A stretch of DNA of 38,395 nt from contig JALNZC010000035.1 in NCBI GenBank assembly GCA_023229525.1, positions 1-38,395 on the forward strand. The letters are read 5' to 3'. Origin of the DNA: Bacteroidales bacterium (GTDB lineage Bacteria > Bacteroidota > Bacteroidia > Bacteroidales > FEN-979). The notes beneath the pieces are model-generated. The model was given only the letters and a program-made list of their open reading frames with translations, made no database searches and had not been told where the DNA came from. The position numbers were made by a program, and so were the translations under genes. Below are positions 1-8,274 of this stretch, in pieces (position 1 is the stretch's first letter; each line of letters starts with the position of its first letter).

Positions 1-60
1 TATTTTATCAACCGATCTTTTTTCAATCCGATAATTGTCAAGAATGCACTCAATATCCTC

Positions 61-285
61 TCACTCTCTCGCCATCTCACCATTTCACCATCTCACCATC
101 TCACCATCTCACTATCTCACCATTTCAGTATTTCACTATCTCACCATCTCACCATCTCACCATCTCACCATCTCACCATCTCACCATCTCACCATTTCAC
201 CATTTTACCATTTCAATATTTCACCCTCTCACCCTCTCACCATCTCACCATCTCACCATTTCACCATTTCACCATCTCCCATCTC
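61..285. repeat. 8-bp tandem repeat (CATCTCAC / CATTTCAC)
   Basis: About 28 head-to-tail copies of an 8-bp unit, mostly CATCTCAC with CATTTCAC, TATTTCAC and CCTCTCAC variants. Eight is not a multiple of three, so the long open frame across it (a repetitive Ser/His/Thr/Ile peptide) is a by-product of the repeat and not a gene. There is no dyad and no spacer structure, so this is a simple minisatellite and not CRISPR. Positions 286-475 hold nothing recognisable apart from the leader of the next gene. Confidence 0.9.
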
Positions 286-475
286 CCTAATCCGTATAAC
301 TACCTATCGATTTTCATAATATCACCTATGCTTCCCTCTCAATTTACTTATTGATTAATGATATAACAACGCTTGCGAAGGCTTTTGTACCACGCTAAAT
401 TTGTAATGAAACTTCAGTAACGTTTCGTTGCAGAAAAAAAATTCACACAAATAAACATTCTTAATATGAATTAAT

Positions 476-862
476 ATGAAAAAGCTGACCAGAATTGCCC
501 TTACAGTTGCAAGTGTTACATTCATTACTGCACTGATCATTAACCCGGTATCTGCCAAAAAAGGCGGTGGCGTGGGTAAACCGATTCCCGATGGAATAAT
601 GAAAATTGCTCAGAAATCATGTGTGAACTGTCATACCGAACCCGGCAACTTCCTGGCACTTTCACATCTTAATTTGGGGAAATGGGATAGTTATTCACCA
701 GCAAAACAGGCTTCCAAAGCAAAAGCCATGTGTGATAAGGTGACAAAAGGGAAGATGCCTCCCAAAAATTTCAGGGAAAATCATCCGGATGGCGTTCCAT
801 CCAAAGAAGAAATTAAAACGATCTGTGATTGGGCTGAATCGATCCAGATCACGAAAAAATAA
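476..862 (+). CDS. Heme-binding c-type cytochrome-like exported protein
   Basis: A 128-residue protein with an N-terminal export signal (residues 1-27, ending VSA) and one c-type heme motif, CVNCH, at residues 49-53. A KMPP motif at 93-96 offers a methionine that could be the distal ligand. The spacing CxxCH - W70 - KMPP - HPDG - terminal W matches the small heme-binding (Haem_bd) family of Bacteroidota periplasmic proteins as I recall it. It probably carries one covalently bound heme in the periplasm; the redox partner is unknown. It is monocistronic, because a strong terminator lies 42 bp downstream. An ATG at 476 follows an AT-rich leader with no clear Shine-Dalgarno, which is usual for this phylum. 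Confidence 0.82.
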   Translation: MKKLTRIALTVASVTFITALIINPVSAKKGGGVGKPIPDGIMKIAQKSCVNCHTEPGNFLALSHLNLGKWDSYSPAKQASKAKAMCDKVTKGKMPPKNFRENHPDGVPSKEEIKTICDWAESIQITKK

Positions 863-903
863 GCCTCATATGGTTAGTAATTGGGGGATATGTTGGTGGT
901 TGG

Positions 904-940
904 TACAGGGATGAGTGTCTTATCATCCCTGTATTTTAAT
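904..940 (+). terminator. Rho-independent terminator after the heme protein
   Basis: A perfect 11-bp stem, TACAGGGATGA paired with TCATCCCTGTA, with an 8-nt loop, followed by TTTTAATT. It sits just after the stop of the heme-binding gene. Confidence 0.8.
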
Positions 941-1023
941 TAGTTGCCAACCGAAGAGCTTGTAGCATGATAATATGACCTGAAGGGCTGCAGAGAAAAT
1001 TAGAAATCCAATTTTTTGGAGAT

Positions 1024-1218
1024 ATGAAAGTTAATGGTAAGCATGCAATCAAGAATGACTGGAGGAAACTTAATTCCCTCCCCATAAAATGGCATTATGA
1101 ACCGGAAGAGATTGAGAGTGAAGATGAAGAGTATAATTTTTACAATTCAAATGTTGATGATTATACCAATCTGAAAGAGGATCATATACATCTGAGTCAC
1201 ACCATGTGTAATGTATAA
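1024..1218 (+). CDS. Small acidic hypothetical protein
   Basis: A 64-residue ORF preceded by a good ribosome-binding site (GGAG five bases before the ATG). The middle is highly acidic (EPEEIESEDEEY), and there is no signal peptide or membrane segment. I do not recognise a family. It stands alone between the terminator of the upstream gene and the bacterioferritin gene. The RBS and isolated position argue for a real gene; the short length and lack of recognised homologues argue against it. Confidence 0.35.
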   Translation: MKVNGKHAIKNDWRKLNSLPIKWHYEPEEIESEDEEYNFYNSNVDDYTNLKEDHIHLSHTMCNV

Positions 1219-1285
1219 TTGGTCGGCAGACACAAAAAGTAAAAGATTAAACTAAAAGTTCATATAATTTTAATAAAGAACAATT

Positions 1286-1765
1286 ATGAAAGGCAATAAG
1301 AAATTAATTACAGTCCTGAATTCGCTTCTGGCAGATGAACTCACTGCGATTAACCAGTACATGGTGCACTCTGAAATGTGTGCAAACTGGGGCTACATCA
1401 AACTTCATGTTGCGAAAAGGAAGCAGGCAATGGATGAAATGCATCATGCCGAATGGCTGATCGAGCGGATCATTTTTCTAGATGGTTCTCCCACAGTATC
1501 CAAACTCAATACCATAAACATCGGCAAAACTGTTGCAGAGATGATCAATAACGACATTGGCGATGAACTTGATGCCGTCCGCAAATACAATGAGGGTATC
1601 AAAATCGCCCGTGAAGTTGATGATGAAGCTACGGTTGACTTGCTGACCATGATCCTTAAAATGGAAGAAGACCACGTTGATTGGGCTGAAAAGCAACAGG
1701 CTCAGATTGAGCAGATGGGTATGGAGAATTACCTGATCAATCAAACGGAAAGCCCGGTAAAGTAA
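1286..1765 (+). CDS. bfr: Bacterioferritin
   Basis: A 159-residue four-helix iron-storage protein, collinear with E. coli Bfr without gaps over the core. All di-iron ferroxidase ligands are present at the canonical numbers: E18, E51, H54, E94, E127 and H130. The heme-ligand methionine M52 is also present, so it should bind heme b at the dimer interface. It oxidises Fe(II) and stores it as a ferric mineral in a 24-mer shell in the cytoplasm. The start is fixed by the family N-terminus (MKGNKKLI compared with MKGDTKVI). No bacterioferritin-associated ferredoxin gene lies next to it. The heme protein upstream is separated by a terminator, so co-regulation is not implied. Confidence 0.93.
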   Translation: MKGNKKLITVLNSLLADELTAINQYMVHSEMCANWGYIKLHVAKRKQAMDEMHHAEWLIERIIFLDGSPTVSKLNTINIGKTVAEMINNDIGDELDAVRKYNEGIKIAREVDDEATVDLLTMILKMEEDHVDWAEKQQAQIEQMGMENYLINQTESPVK

Positions 1766-1874
1766 TCCTTCTGTGGCGTTCAGGAAGCAAATGCTGCTTC
1801 AATTATTTTTTCCATCGTGGTCCCGGTCCTGATATTTTTTCCCAATTATTTTAGTATTCTCATTTTAAAATAGT

Positions 1875-1882
1875 TATATTTG
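1875..1882 (+). promoter_or_regulatory. Bacteroidota-type -7 box
   Basis: TATATTTG matches the TAnnTTTG -7 consensus of the Bacteroidota primary sigma factor. It lies 28 bp before the ATG of the FG-GAP/T9SS gene, in a very AT-rich leader. The -33 element is weak (a T-rich stretch near 1850), so this is a reasonable but unproven promoter. Confidence 0.45.
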
Positions 1883-1909
1883 TAACTATTTATAATTTAA
1901 ATTTAAAAA

Positions 1910-3571
1910 ATGAGAACCATGAAGAAAATCAACCTTCTGATGTTGCCTTTGTTTCTTTTTCAGTTAACCACCCTGGTTGCCCAAAAGAACTGGCCTCAAA
2001 CAGTCTATGGTGAGCCAAACACATGGATTGGAATGGTCTCGCCGGTTGTAGCCGATCTGGATAATGACGGGATAAAAGAACTGGTGTTCACGACCCAGGG
2101 GAATTCGGAAGGACATTTGTCCACTTTATTCATTTTTGAAGCAAACGGGAACCAAAGGGCGAAAGTGGATGTCGATTATTATTTTGATCCGAGGACCTTC
2201 CCTTCCATTGCAGATATCGATAACGATGGAGAGATCGAAATAGTAATGCCTTGTGTTGGTACTATGGATAACCAGATATTGATATATGATTCCCAGGGAA
2301 TTTTGGAGCAAAGCATCGGAATCGAATTCCAGATGTCGGATAATCTATATGCTTCTGTGGTATTGGCAGATGTTAATCAGGATGGTTCTTTAGAGATCAT
2401 TTATGGAGGTTGGTACATCGACGGAGCTAGATTGGTTGTCCTGGATAATGAAGGAAATAATCTGCCCGGATTTCCTATGTTTTTAGAAAGGAATAACGGA
2501 ACTTGCGAGACCAATACGCCTGCAGTTGCCAACCTGGATGCTGATGATGAGCTGGAAATTGTGACTATTTCACACAAGAACAATACACCTAGCGACACCA
2601 CAAATATCAGGGCTTTTAACATCGACGGAAGCCTTTTATGGAAACAGAAAATATTTTCCATATCCCTCAGTGATCCGGTGATCGGAGATGTAAATAACGA
2701 TGGTTTTAATGAAGTGATATTCACCTCAGAAAATGGTGTTTATATACTGAATCATAGTGGTCAGTTTATATTAAACTTACCCTTAGGGCAAGATATGGCT
2801 CATTCAAATATAGCGTTAGCTGATTTCGATAATGATAATGACCTAGAAATTGTATTTGAGTATGGAGAGCAGTTATATGTAATTCATCATGACGGTACAA
2901 TAATTATTACTTTTCCATCCGATTGGATTGGACATCATCCACCTGTTGTCGGAGATATTGATAACGATGGAACCCCGGATATTCTATTTAATTCTGACAA
3001 CGAAATTTATGCATTGAATATTAATGGAGATGTATTGGCTGGTTTTCCAAAGCCAATGGATCTCATAGCATATAGCTCTCCTTCCATAGGGGATATTGAT
3101 AATGATGGGAAAGTGGATGTCATATCGAGCGCAAACTGGATTGAACCTGATGTTGATGTCGGGATCATTTATGTGTGGGAGCTGGAGTGCGATTATCAAC
3201 AATCGACGATGCATTGGCCAATGTTCCAGCATGATACACAGCATACGGGATTTTATCATGGCGGTATACCAGTGGGTATTTCTGAAGAATCGCAAGCCAT
3301 TACAAAACCGGTATTTTTGAGTCAAAACTATCCGAATCCGTTTAATCAAACCACAACGATCAAATTTTCAGTTCCGAAGACGCAAAATGTCAACGTAAGG
3401 GTTTTGGATTCATTTGGAAAAACTGTTCTGGATCTCTGCAACGAAGAAAAATCACCCGGGACCTATGAATTAAATGTTGACGGGAAAAATCTATCAAGGG
3501 GAGTATATTATTATCAGTTGCAGGCGGATAATTTTCTTGAAACGAAGAAATTTATTTTCATCCCACATTGA
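1910..3571 (+). CDS. FG-GAP/VCBS repeat protein with T9SS sorting domain
   Basis: A 553-residue secreted protein. A signal peptide (about residues 1-24, ending LVAQ) is followed by about eight FG-GAP-like beta-propeller repeats, each with a calcium-binding loop of the type DxDNDGxxE (for example DLDNDGIKEL, DIDNDGEIEI, DVNQDGSLEI, DVNNDGFNEV, DIDNDGTPDI, DIDNDGKVDV). The last ~85 residues are a type A T9SS sorting domain: NYPNPFN opener, a central VRVLDSFGK strand, and a GVYYYQL...KKFIF ending. The protein should cross the outer membrane through the T9SS and be released or anchored at the surface; its ligand is unknown. An ATG three codons in (1919) is an alternative start. Its 3' end overlaps the convergent MDR gene by 14 bp. 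Confidence 0.85.
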   Translation: MRTMKKINLLMLPLFLFQLTTLVAQKNWPQTVYGEPNTWIGMVSPVVADLDNDGIKELVFTTQGNSEGHLSTLFIFEANGNQRAKVDVDYYFDPRTFPSIADIDNDGEIEIVMPCVGTMDNQILIYDSQGILEQSIGIEFQMSDNLYASVVLADVNQDGSLEIIYGGWYIDGARLVVLDNEGNNLPGFPMFLERNNGTCETNTPAVANLDADDELEIVTISHKNNTPSDTTNIRAFNIDGSLLWKQKIFSISLSDPVIGDVNNDGFNEVIFTSENGVYILNHSGQFILNLPLGQDMAHSNIALADFDNDNDLEIVFEYGEQLYVIHHDGTIIITFPSDWIGHHPPVVGDIDNDGTPDILFNSDNEIYALNINGDVLAGFPKPMDLIAYSSPSIGDIDNDGKVDVISSANWIEPDVDVGIIYVWELECDYQQSTMHWPMFQHDTQHTGFYHGGIPVGISEESQAITKPVFLSQNYPNPFNQTTTIKFSVPKTQNVNVRVLDSFGKTVLDLCNEEKSPGTYELNVDGKNLSRGVYYYQLQADNFLETKKFIFIPH

Positions 3572-4496
3572 TCACCACTTTTCCCCGTGCGTGTCCTTCG
3601 CGTAAATACCGGATGGCATCGGCGGTCTTATCAAGTGAATAACGCCTGTCAATGACCGGCCTGATTTTACCATCCTCCACGAGCTTTGCGATAAATTCCA
3701 AATCCTTTTGGTTTGACTTCGCTGTAAGAAAACACATTTTCTTCGAACCAAACGACATCAGCCAACCGAATAAAATAGACTTGAAAATCTGCAACAATCC
3801 GCCGCCTATCATGACATATATACCATCCGGATATAAGATTCGTTTGTAGGCGAAAAGCGGACGATTCCCGTTGACCGCTAAAATGAGGTCGTAACGCCTG
3901 TCACTCTTGGTGAAATCCTCTTTTGTATAATCAATGACATGGTCCGCGCCGAGAGAACCCGTTTGCTCCACATTTTTCGAACTACATACAGCTGTTACTT
4001 CCGCACCGAAATATTTGGCAAGCTGGACGGCAAAAGTCCCCACGCCGCCTCCGCTCCCTGCAATCAGGACCTTTTGCCCTTCTTGAATGTTGCCTTTGTC
4101 GCGCATTGCCTGTAGCGCTGTTATTCCTGCCATAGGCAAGGCAGCCGCTTCTTCAAATGATATCTTTGCCGGTTTTAGGATCAATGCTTTTTCCGGAGCC
4201 ACAGCGTATTCGGCGAAACCGCCAAATCCATAACGGGCAAGGTCTCCGAGTACTTCATCTCCTGGTTTAAACAACCGGATATTTTTGCCGACCGATTCCA
4301 CCCTGCCTGCTATATCAGCTCCAAAGATCCTTTTCTTCGGTATAATTCCCATGCTCATCGAACGGAAATCCGCTGCATTTGCCGATACCGCAACTATTTT
4401 TATCAATACTTCGTTGTCGCCTGGACAGGGCTTTTCAACATCACGATAAATCAGTTTGTCAGGCAAGCCTCTTTTGGTATATACTACTGCTTTCAT
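3558..4496 (-). CDS. NAD(P)-dependent medium-chain dehydrogenase/reductase (zinc-free, quinone-oxidoreductase type)
   Basis: A 312-residue MDR-superfamily enzyme. The N-terminal GroES-like domain contains NAADFRSM and a FGADIAGRVESVG segment. It is followed by a Rossmann domain with the nucleotide-binding loop AGSGGGVGTFAVQLAK near residue 147 and a SLGADHVIDY segment typical of this group. The structural and catalytic zinc cysteines of classical alcohol dehydrogenases are missing, which points to NADPH-dependent reduction of quinones or enones. The exact substrate cannot be read. A DHCW-type cupin lies 10 bp upstream on the same strand, so the two probably form an operon. The 3' end overlaps the convergent T9SS gene (14 bp). 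Confidence 0.85.
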   Translation of the reverse strand: MKAVVYTKRGLPDKLIYRDVEKPCPGDNEVLIKIVAVSANAADFRSMSMGIIPKKRIFGADIAGRVESVGKNIRLFKPGDEVLGDLARYGFGGFAEYAVAPEKALILKPAKISFEEAAALPMAGITALQAMRDKGNIQEGQKVLIAGSGGGVGTFAVQLAKYFGAEVTAVCSSKNVEQTGSLGADHVIDYTKEDFTKSDRRYDLILAVNGNRPLFAYKRILYPDGIYVMIGGGLLQIFKSILFGWLMSFGSKKMCFLTAKSNQKDLEFIAKLVEDGKIRPVIDRRYSLDKTADAIRYLREGHARGKVVINVG

Positions 4497-4506
4497 TTTT
4501 CCCCCC

Positions 4507-4866
4507 TTATTCCTTAACCTGTTTCAGAAAATCACCATCGATTATCATTAATTTCACTCCGTTGTTTGATATTGAACGGTGTGAACTTAAACCATCCGAG
4601 ACAACATAGGTTGATCCTTTTGTCAGAATGAACTTTTTACCATCTTGAAGTTCGGACACAAATTCACCATCCAAACAATGCACTATATGTCCTTTCTGAC
4701 ACCAATGATCAGCTATATAACCTTTTGAATATTCGACTATCCGTATTCTTAATCCCGGAAACTGAACAGTTTGCCAAAATGCAGTCCCAATTTCTCCCTT
4801 ATATTCGACTTTAGGGATTGCTGTCCAATCTATGGCTTGAAATGGAATATTTTTATTATTATTCAT
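4507..4866 (-). CDS. DHCW-motif cupin fold protein
   Basis: A 119-residue single-domain cupin. The central strands hold the IVEYSKGYIADHWCQKGH segment and the following HCLDGEF, which provide His and Glu residues in the positions of a cupin metal site. Later strands (GSTYVVSDGLSSHRS) carry a further His. I recall this layout from small proteins annotated as DHCW-motif cupins; their reaction is not established. It is the first gene of a likely two-gene unit with the oxidoreductase downstream (10-bp gap). The translation starts with a poly-Asn stretch (MNNNKN). Confidence 0.75.
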   Translation of the reverse strand: MNNNKNIPFQAIDWTAIPKVEYKGEIGTAFWQTVQFPGLRIRIVEYSKGYIADHWCQKGHIVHCLDGEFVSELQDGKKFILTKGSTYVVSDGLSSHRSISNNGVKLMIIDGDFLKQVKE

Positions 4867-5334
4867 TGGATATCTTTTATTTGCAAAATCTAACGAGAAT
4901 AATGTTTTTTAAATTGTACACAATGCGTTGCCAGCTTTTTGTCGGTTCGTTCTTTATTTATTTTTGACTTGATATCTATCATCTTGATTAAAAAATGTTA
5001 TATCGGTATAACCTGCATAAATTTTACCCGAATGCTTAATATTCCTTGGTATGAAATATCTATCCCCTTTGACAAATGTATGTTTTATTCCGTCAAAAAT
5101 CAAATCAATCTTACCTTCAAGTACGATTTCCTATTGACTTTCATGAAAATGTTAAGGAAGGTCATACTGAGTAAGACAGTTTTAACATCGTTGAATTGTA
5201 CGTAACCATTCACCAACAGCCGCAGTATGCGATATACTTGTTAATACTTTTCAATTTCATTATCATTCACGGGTTTGGAAAATACAAGTCTACAGAAACC
5301 GTCAACATTGCCTGATTGTCTGTGACAGAATAAA
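4867..5334. other. 468-bp gap without a recognisable gene
   Basis: AT-rich sequence. The one open frame on the plus strand (88 codons) has no RBS and no recognisable protein features. All minus-strand frames are interrupted. I see no RNA gene or strong dyad. Confidence 0.5.
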
Positions 5335-5679
5335 TTATATCTTCTCAAGGATTAATTCAATCCTTGTTTTCAGGTCGGGAATTTTTGATTTGATTACGTT
5401 CCAAATTAAGTCATAGTCGACACCAAAATATTCATGAACTAAGACATTTCGAATACTTTTAAGGATAGTCCAATCAATATTAGAGAATTGTTCTTGTGTT
5501 TGATGAGTAATACCTCCAGATGCTTCACCAATAATTTCAAGTAGTTTTATTAATGCCAATCATAATTTATAATCCCCGGTGTATTCTGCATAAGATATTT
5601 CCTTTGTAAATTCTTCGATGGATTGAATAGCGTCAATAATATGGAGTAAACGTTCCTTATCACTGATTCTGTTTTTCAT
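5335..5679 (-). pseudogene. HepT-like HEPN toxin interrupted by an in-frame TGA
   Basis: Reading from the ATG at 5679 gives 39 codons of a HepT-like N-terminus (MKNRISDKERLLHIIDAIQ...). Codon 40 is TGA (5560-5562), after which the same frame continues without any shift into LALIKLLEIIGEA and on to the RNase motif RNVLVHEYFGVD (Rx4H). The reading frame is otherwise intact to the stop at 5335, giving about 114 codons, normal for HepT. The gene overlaps the preceding nucleotidyltransferase by 20 bp, the usual arrangement of the pair. A TTG directly after the stop could allow reinitiation of a C-terminal piece. It is most likely a nonsense-inactivated toxin. A second HepT in this window has a stop at the same codon. 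Confidence 0.85.
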
Positions 5680-5962
5680 AAATCAGGATTTTTTCGTTTT
5701 CAATATATGGTTGAATTCTTGGAGAAAGACCATTCGAAGAAATGAGATCAACTTTTTTATTCAGTAGTTTTTCGAGATTTAATTTGATCGAAATAAACTG
5801 AAAGAGATCAACGGATTTGTCTAGATCTACTAATATGTCAATATCGCTATCAGTGGTCTCATCTTGACGTGAATAAGAACCAAATAAATAAGCTTTTTGA
5901 ATTGGTTGAGATCTTAGAAATTCAATTGCCCCCTTATTTTTTAAATAATCAACAATACTCAT
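5660..5962 (-). CDS. mntA: MntA-type minimal nucleotidyltransferase antitoxin
   Basis: A 100-residue minimal nucleotidyltransferase with the GSx10DxD active-site signature (FGSYSRQDETTDSDIDILVD, residues about 28-47). In MntA/HepT systems this protein AMPylates a tyrosine of the HEPN toxin and so blocks its RNase activity. The partner gene overlaps it downstream by 20 bp and is broken by a stop. This antitoxin may therefore persist alone or neutralise other HepT proteins encoded further along the window. Confidence 0.85.
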   Translation of the reverse strand: MSIVDYLKNKGAIEFLRSQPIQKAYLFGSYSRQDETTDSDIDILVDLDKSVDLFQFISIKLNLEKLLNKKVDLISSNGLSPRIQPYIENEKILIYEKQNQ

Positions 5963-6255
5963 AAGACTTAACTTTATTCAAAAGTAATGAAATTTTTCAT
6001 TTGATAAAGACCAATTGATATTTGTGCCTTATTTCTAACGCTTGTTGTAAGCTGGTAGAGTTGTCGTTAAATTCTAAGAATCAAAAAACTGATGCTGGCC
6101 AAATTAAAACCATCGTCAGTTTTTTGTCTCTTTTTCGTGTGTTAGTTAATATTAATACATGCGGTCGTAGTATGAAAAAAAACCGGTTGTTATTCTAACA
6201 GACATGGCTGCTAAAGTTTGCGTTTTCACCGCATGGATTGGTTTCATCCCGGATA

Positions 6256-8268
6256 TTACTGCTTAATTATTTTCCCCACTTTTACTGTCTCTGCACCCGT
6301 GATCCTGACAAAATAAATCCCGCTGGGCAACCTGTTAATATTAACCTGAGTTGAAGGTTCAGTGATCGTTTGTTTCATATATTCTTGTCCGGTGAGATTT
6401 ACGATGGATACTTGACCTTTGGGCGATCTTACCGAAGTTTCAATAGTGATCTTATCACGAGCCGGGTTGGGATATATTTTGAAGTAATGCGGATTGGTAT
6501 GTTCTTCCTCTCCAACAAGATTCATTATGGATCTTTGCCAGACACCCATACCGAATGACCCGGCTAATATTTTGTCGTCATTGATTAAAAGCGTCCGGAT
6601 GTCTTTATTGATCAGGCCGGTATTGGCTGTGTCCCAGGTGACCCCGTTATCTCTGGATAAAAATACACCGTGCTCTGTAGCGGCAAAGATCTTGTCTTCA
6701 TAATTAAGAATGGAATTTACCCAGGATCCCATAAGACCTGTTTCCGTCCAGTTATGCCCGGAGTCCTGCGACCGGAACAGTCCCAATGCAGTCCCGGCAA
6801 ATAGATCCATACCAATAACTGTAAGGGATAATACCCACGTATTTGTTAATCCTGAATTGGATTTGTACCAACTGTTTCCGTTATCGGGAGATCTGTAAAT
6901 ACCTCCGGCAATGCCTGCAAAAAGGTCATTGTCATTGACAACCAGGGCATACACATCGGTGTATTCCATTCCTGAATTAGCCGGGTCCCAGTTGTTTCCG
7001 TTGTCTGAAGAAACAAACACACCGTTACCATGGGTGCCTGCAAATATCATATCTCCCCTGATCGCCAGCGCCCTGACATCGTTATTGATAAAAATACTGG
7101 TTGTCGGCACCCATGTTGTTCCATTATCTGATGATTTTGCAACCCCTTTCCAGGCGGCAAAAGTAAAGGATCCGTTGCTGTCGAAGGCATAGGCGGACCC
7201 ATAGTTGAAATTGGAAGATTTCCAGTTAACGCCGTGATCCTCCGATACTAACAAGCCCCCATTGTTGTTGCATTCGAATAATCCTGCAAGGATGTTGACT
7301 CCCCTGTCAGCAAGACACTGGACATAAGTATTTACAAAACCAATAGGAACCCATGTAATGCCATTATCCACCGATTGAAAAAGTCCATGTTGACCGCTTC
7401 CGGCATAGATTGTATCCCCGGTTACAGCCAGGGTGCAAATCTGGATAGTCGATAAATTGTCAACACGGCTCCAGTTGTTCCCCGCATCCGTTGAACGGTA
7501 CAATATTTCGGACCAAGTTGTGGCGAATACGGCATTTTCCCCGGCTGCAAGTGTCCCCATATATAGTTGCGGCAGACCGTTGTTTACCGGTGTCCAGTTG
7601 TCCCCGTTATTGGTTGAGATAAACACACCTGAGGCTTCGGTTACAGCATACAGGTTATTCCCTGCAACGTCCAATGAAACGATTATTTTCGCATCAGGAA
7701 GGCCATCGTTTATGGCAACCCAGTTGTCCCCATTGTCGCTGGATCTGAATACCCCATCCCAGCATCCCGCAAAAACATCATTTTCTTTTACAGCCATAGC
7801 AAGTATTGATGTATTCGTCAGCCCTGAATTAACGGGGACCCAATTGCCTCCGTTGTTTGATGATAAATAAACACCTCTGCCGGTGCCTGCAAAAATATTT
7901 TCTCCGATTTTTACGAGTTTGTGCACTCCTGTATTATTTAAACTGGTCCACTCCCAGGTACTTCCATTGTCAGAGGAGATATACACACCATTGTCGCTTG
8001 TTCCTGCATACAGGGTATTTCCGCTACTAAGAAATGATATTACAAAATGAGGCAGATCCTGGTTCCGGTCAATCCATGTAACTCCATTATCCGGTGAAAA
8101 GAGCAAACCTGTTTCGCTACCCACCCAAATGCCGTTCACATCCGGGGATATACAGGTAACCGATCCTCCGCATGGTCCCCGGGTTTGCTGCCATTGGGCA
8201 AGCAGAGGTTTTACAGATAAAACAAACAGTAACCAAACGGTCAGTGATTTGAGGAAAAATTGATTCAT
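6256..8268 (-). CDS. BNR/photosystem-stability-factor-like propeller protein with T9SS sorting domain
   Basis: A 670-residue secreted protein. A signal peptide (ending LLAQ) is followed by about 13 repeats of roughly 42 residues with the Asp-box motif S(S/T)DNGxxW, alternating with a VxAGTxxGVFxS strand. This is the beta-propeller repeat seen in BNR, sortilin and Ycf48-like proteins. Residues ~590-670 form a T9SS type A sorting domain (YPNPARDKITIE, then LPSGIYFVRI...KVGKIIKQ). It probably acts at the cell surface; no ligand can be inferred. The kelch lipoprotein upstream ends only 6 bp before this ATG, so the two are probably co-transcribed and may work together. Confidence 0.85.
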   Translation of the reverse strand: MNQFFLKSLTVWLLFVLSVKPLLAQWQQTRGPCGGSVTCISPDVNGIWVGSETGLLFSPDNGVTWIDRNQDLPHFVISFLSSGNTLYAGTSDNGVYISSDNGSTWEWTSLNNTGVHKLVKIGENIFAGTGRGVYLSSNNGGNWVPVNSGLTNTSILAMAVKENDVFAGCWDGVFRSSDNGDNWVAINDGLPDAKIIVSLDVAGNNLYAVTEASGVFISTNNGDNWTPVNNGLPQLYMGTLAAGENAVFATTWSEILYRSTDAGNNWSRVDNLSTIQICTLAVTGDTIYAGSGQHGLFQSVDNGITWVPIGFVNTYVQCLADRGVNILAGLFECNNNGGLLVSEDHGVNWKSSNFNYGSAYAFDSNGSFTFAAWKGVAKSSDNGTTWVPTTSIFINNDVRALAIRGDMIFAGTHGNGVFVSSDNGNNWDPANSGMEYTDVYALVVNDNDLFAGIAGGIYRSPDNGNSWYKSNSGLTNTWVLSLTVIGMDLFAGTALGLFRSQDSGHNWTETGLMGSWVNSILNYEDKIFAATEHGVFLSRDNGVTWDTANTGLINKDIRTLLINDDKILAGSFGMGVWQRSIMNLVGEEEHTNPHYFKIYPNPARDKITIETSVRSPKGQVSIVNLTGQEYMKQTITEPSTQVNINRLPSGIYFVRITGAETVKVGKIIKQ

Positions 8269-8274
8269 GGTATG

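Noticed and set aside
61..285. CRISPR array
   Set aside because: Units are 8 bp with no unique spacers and no cas genes nearby.
35..319. 94-codon Ser/His/Thr-rich frame
   Set aside because: It is only the translation of the 8-bp tandem repeat; no RBS and no non-repetitive part.
6033..6072. TTCTAAC...GTTAAAT pair upstream of the first MntA as an attC site
   Set aside because: Only about four bases of arm pair well; too weak to list as a feature, though position fits.
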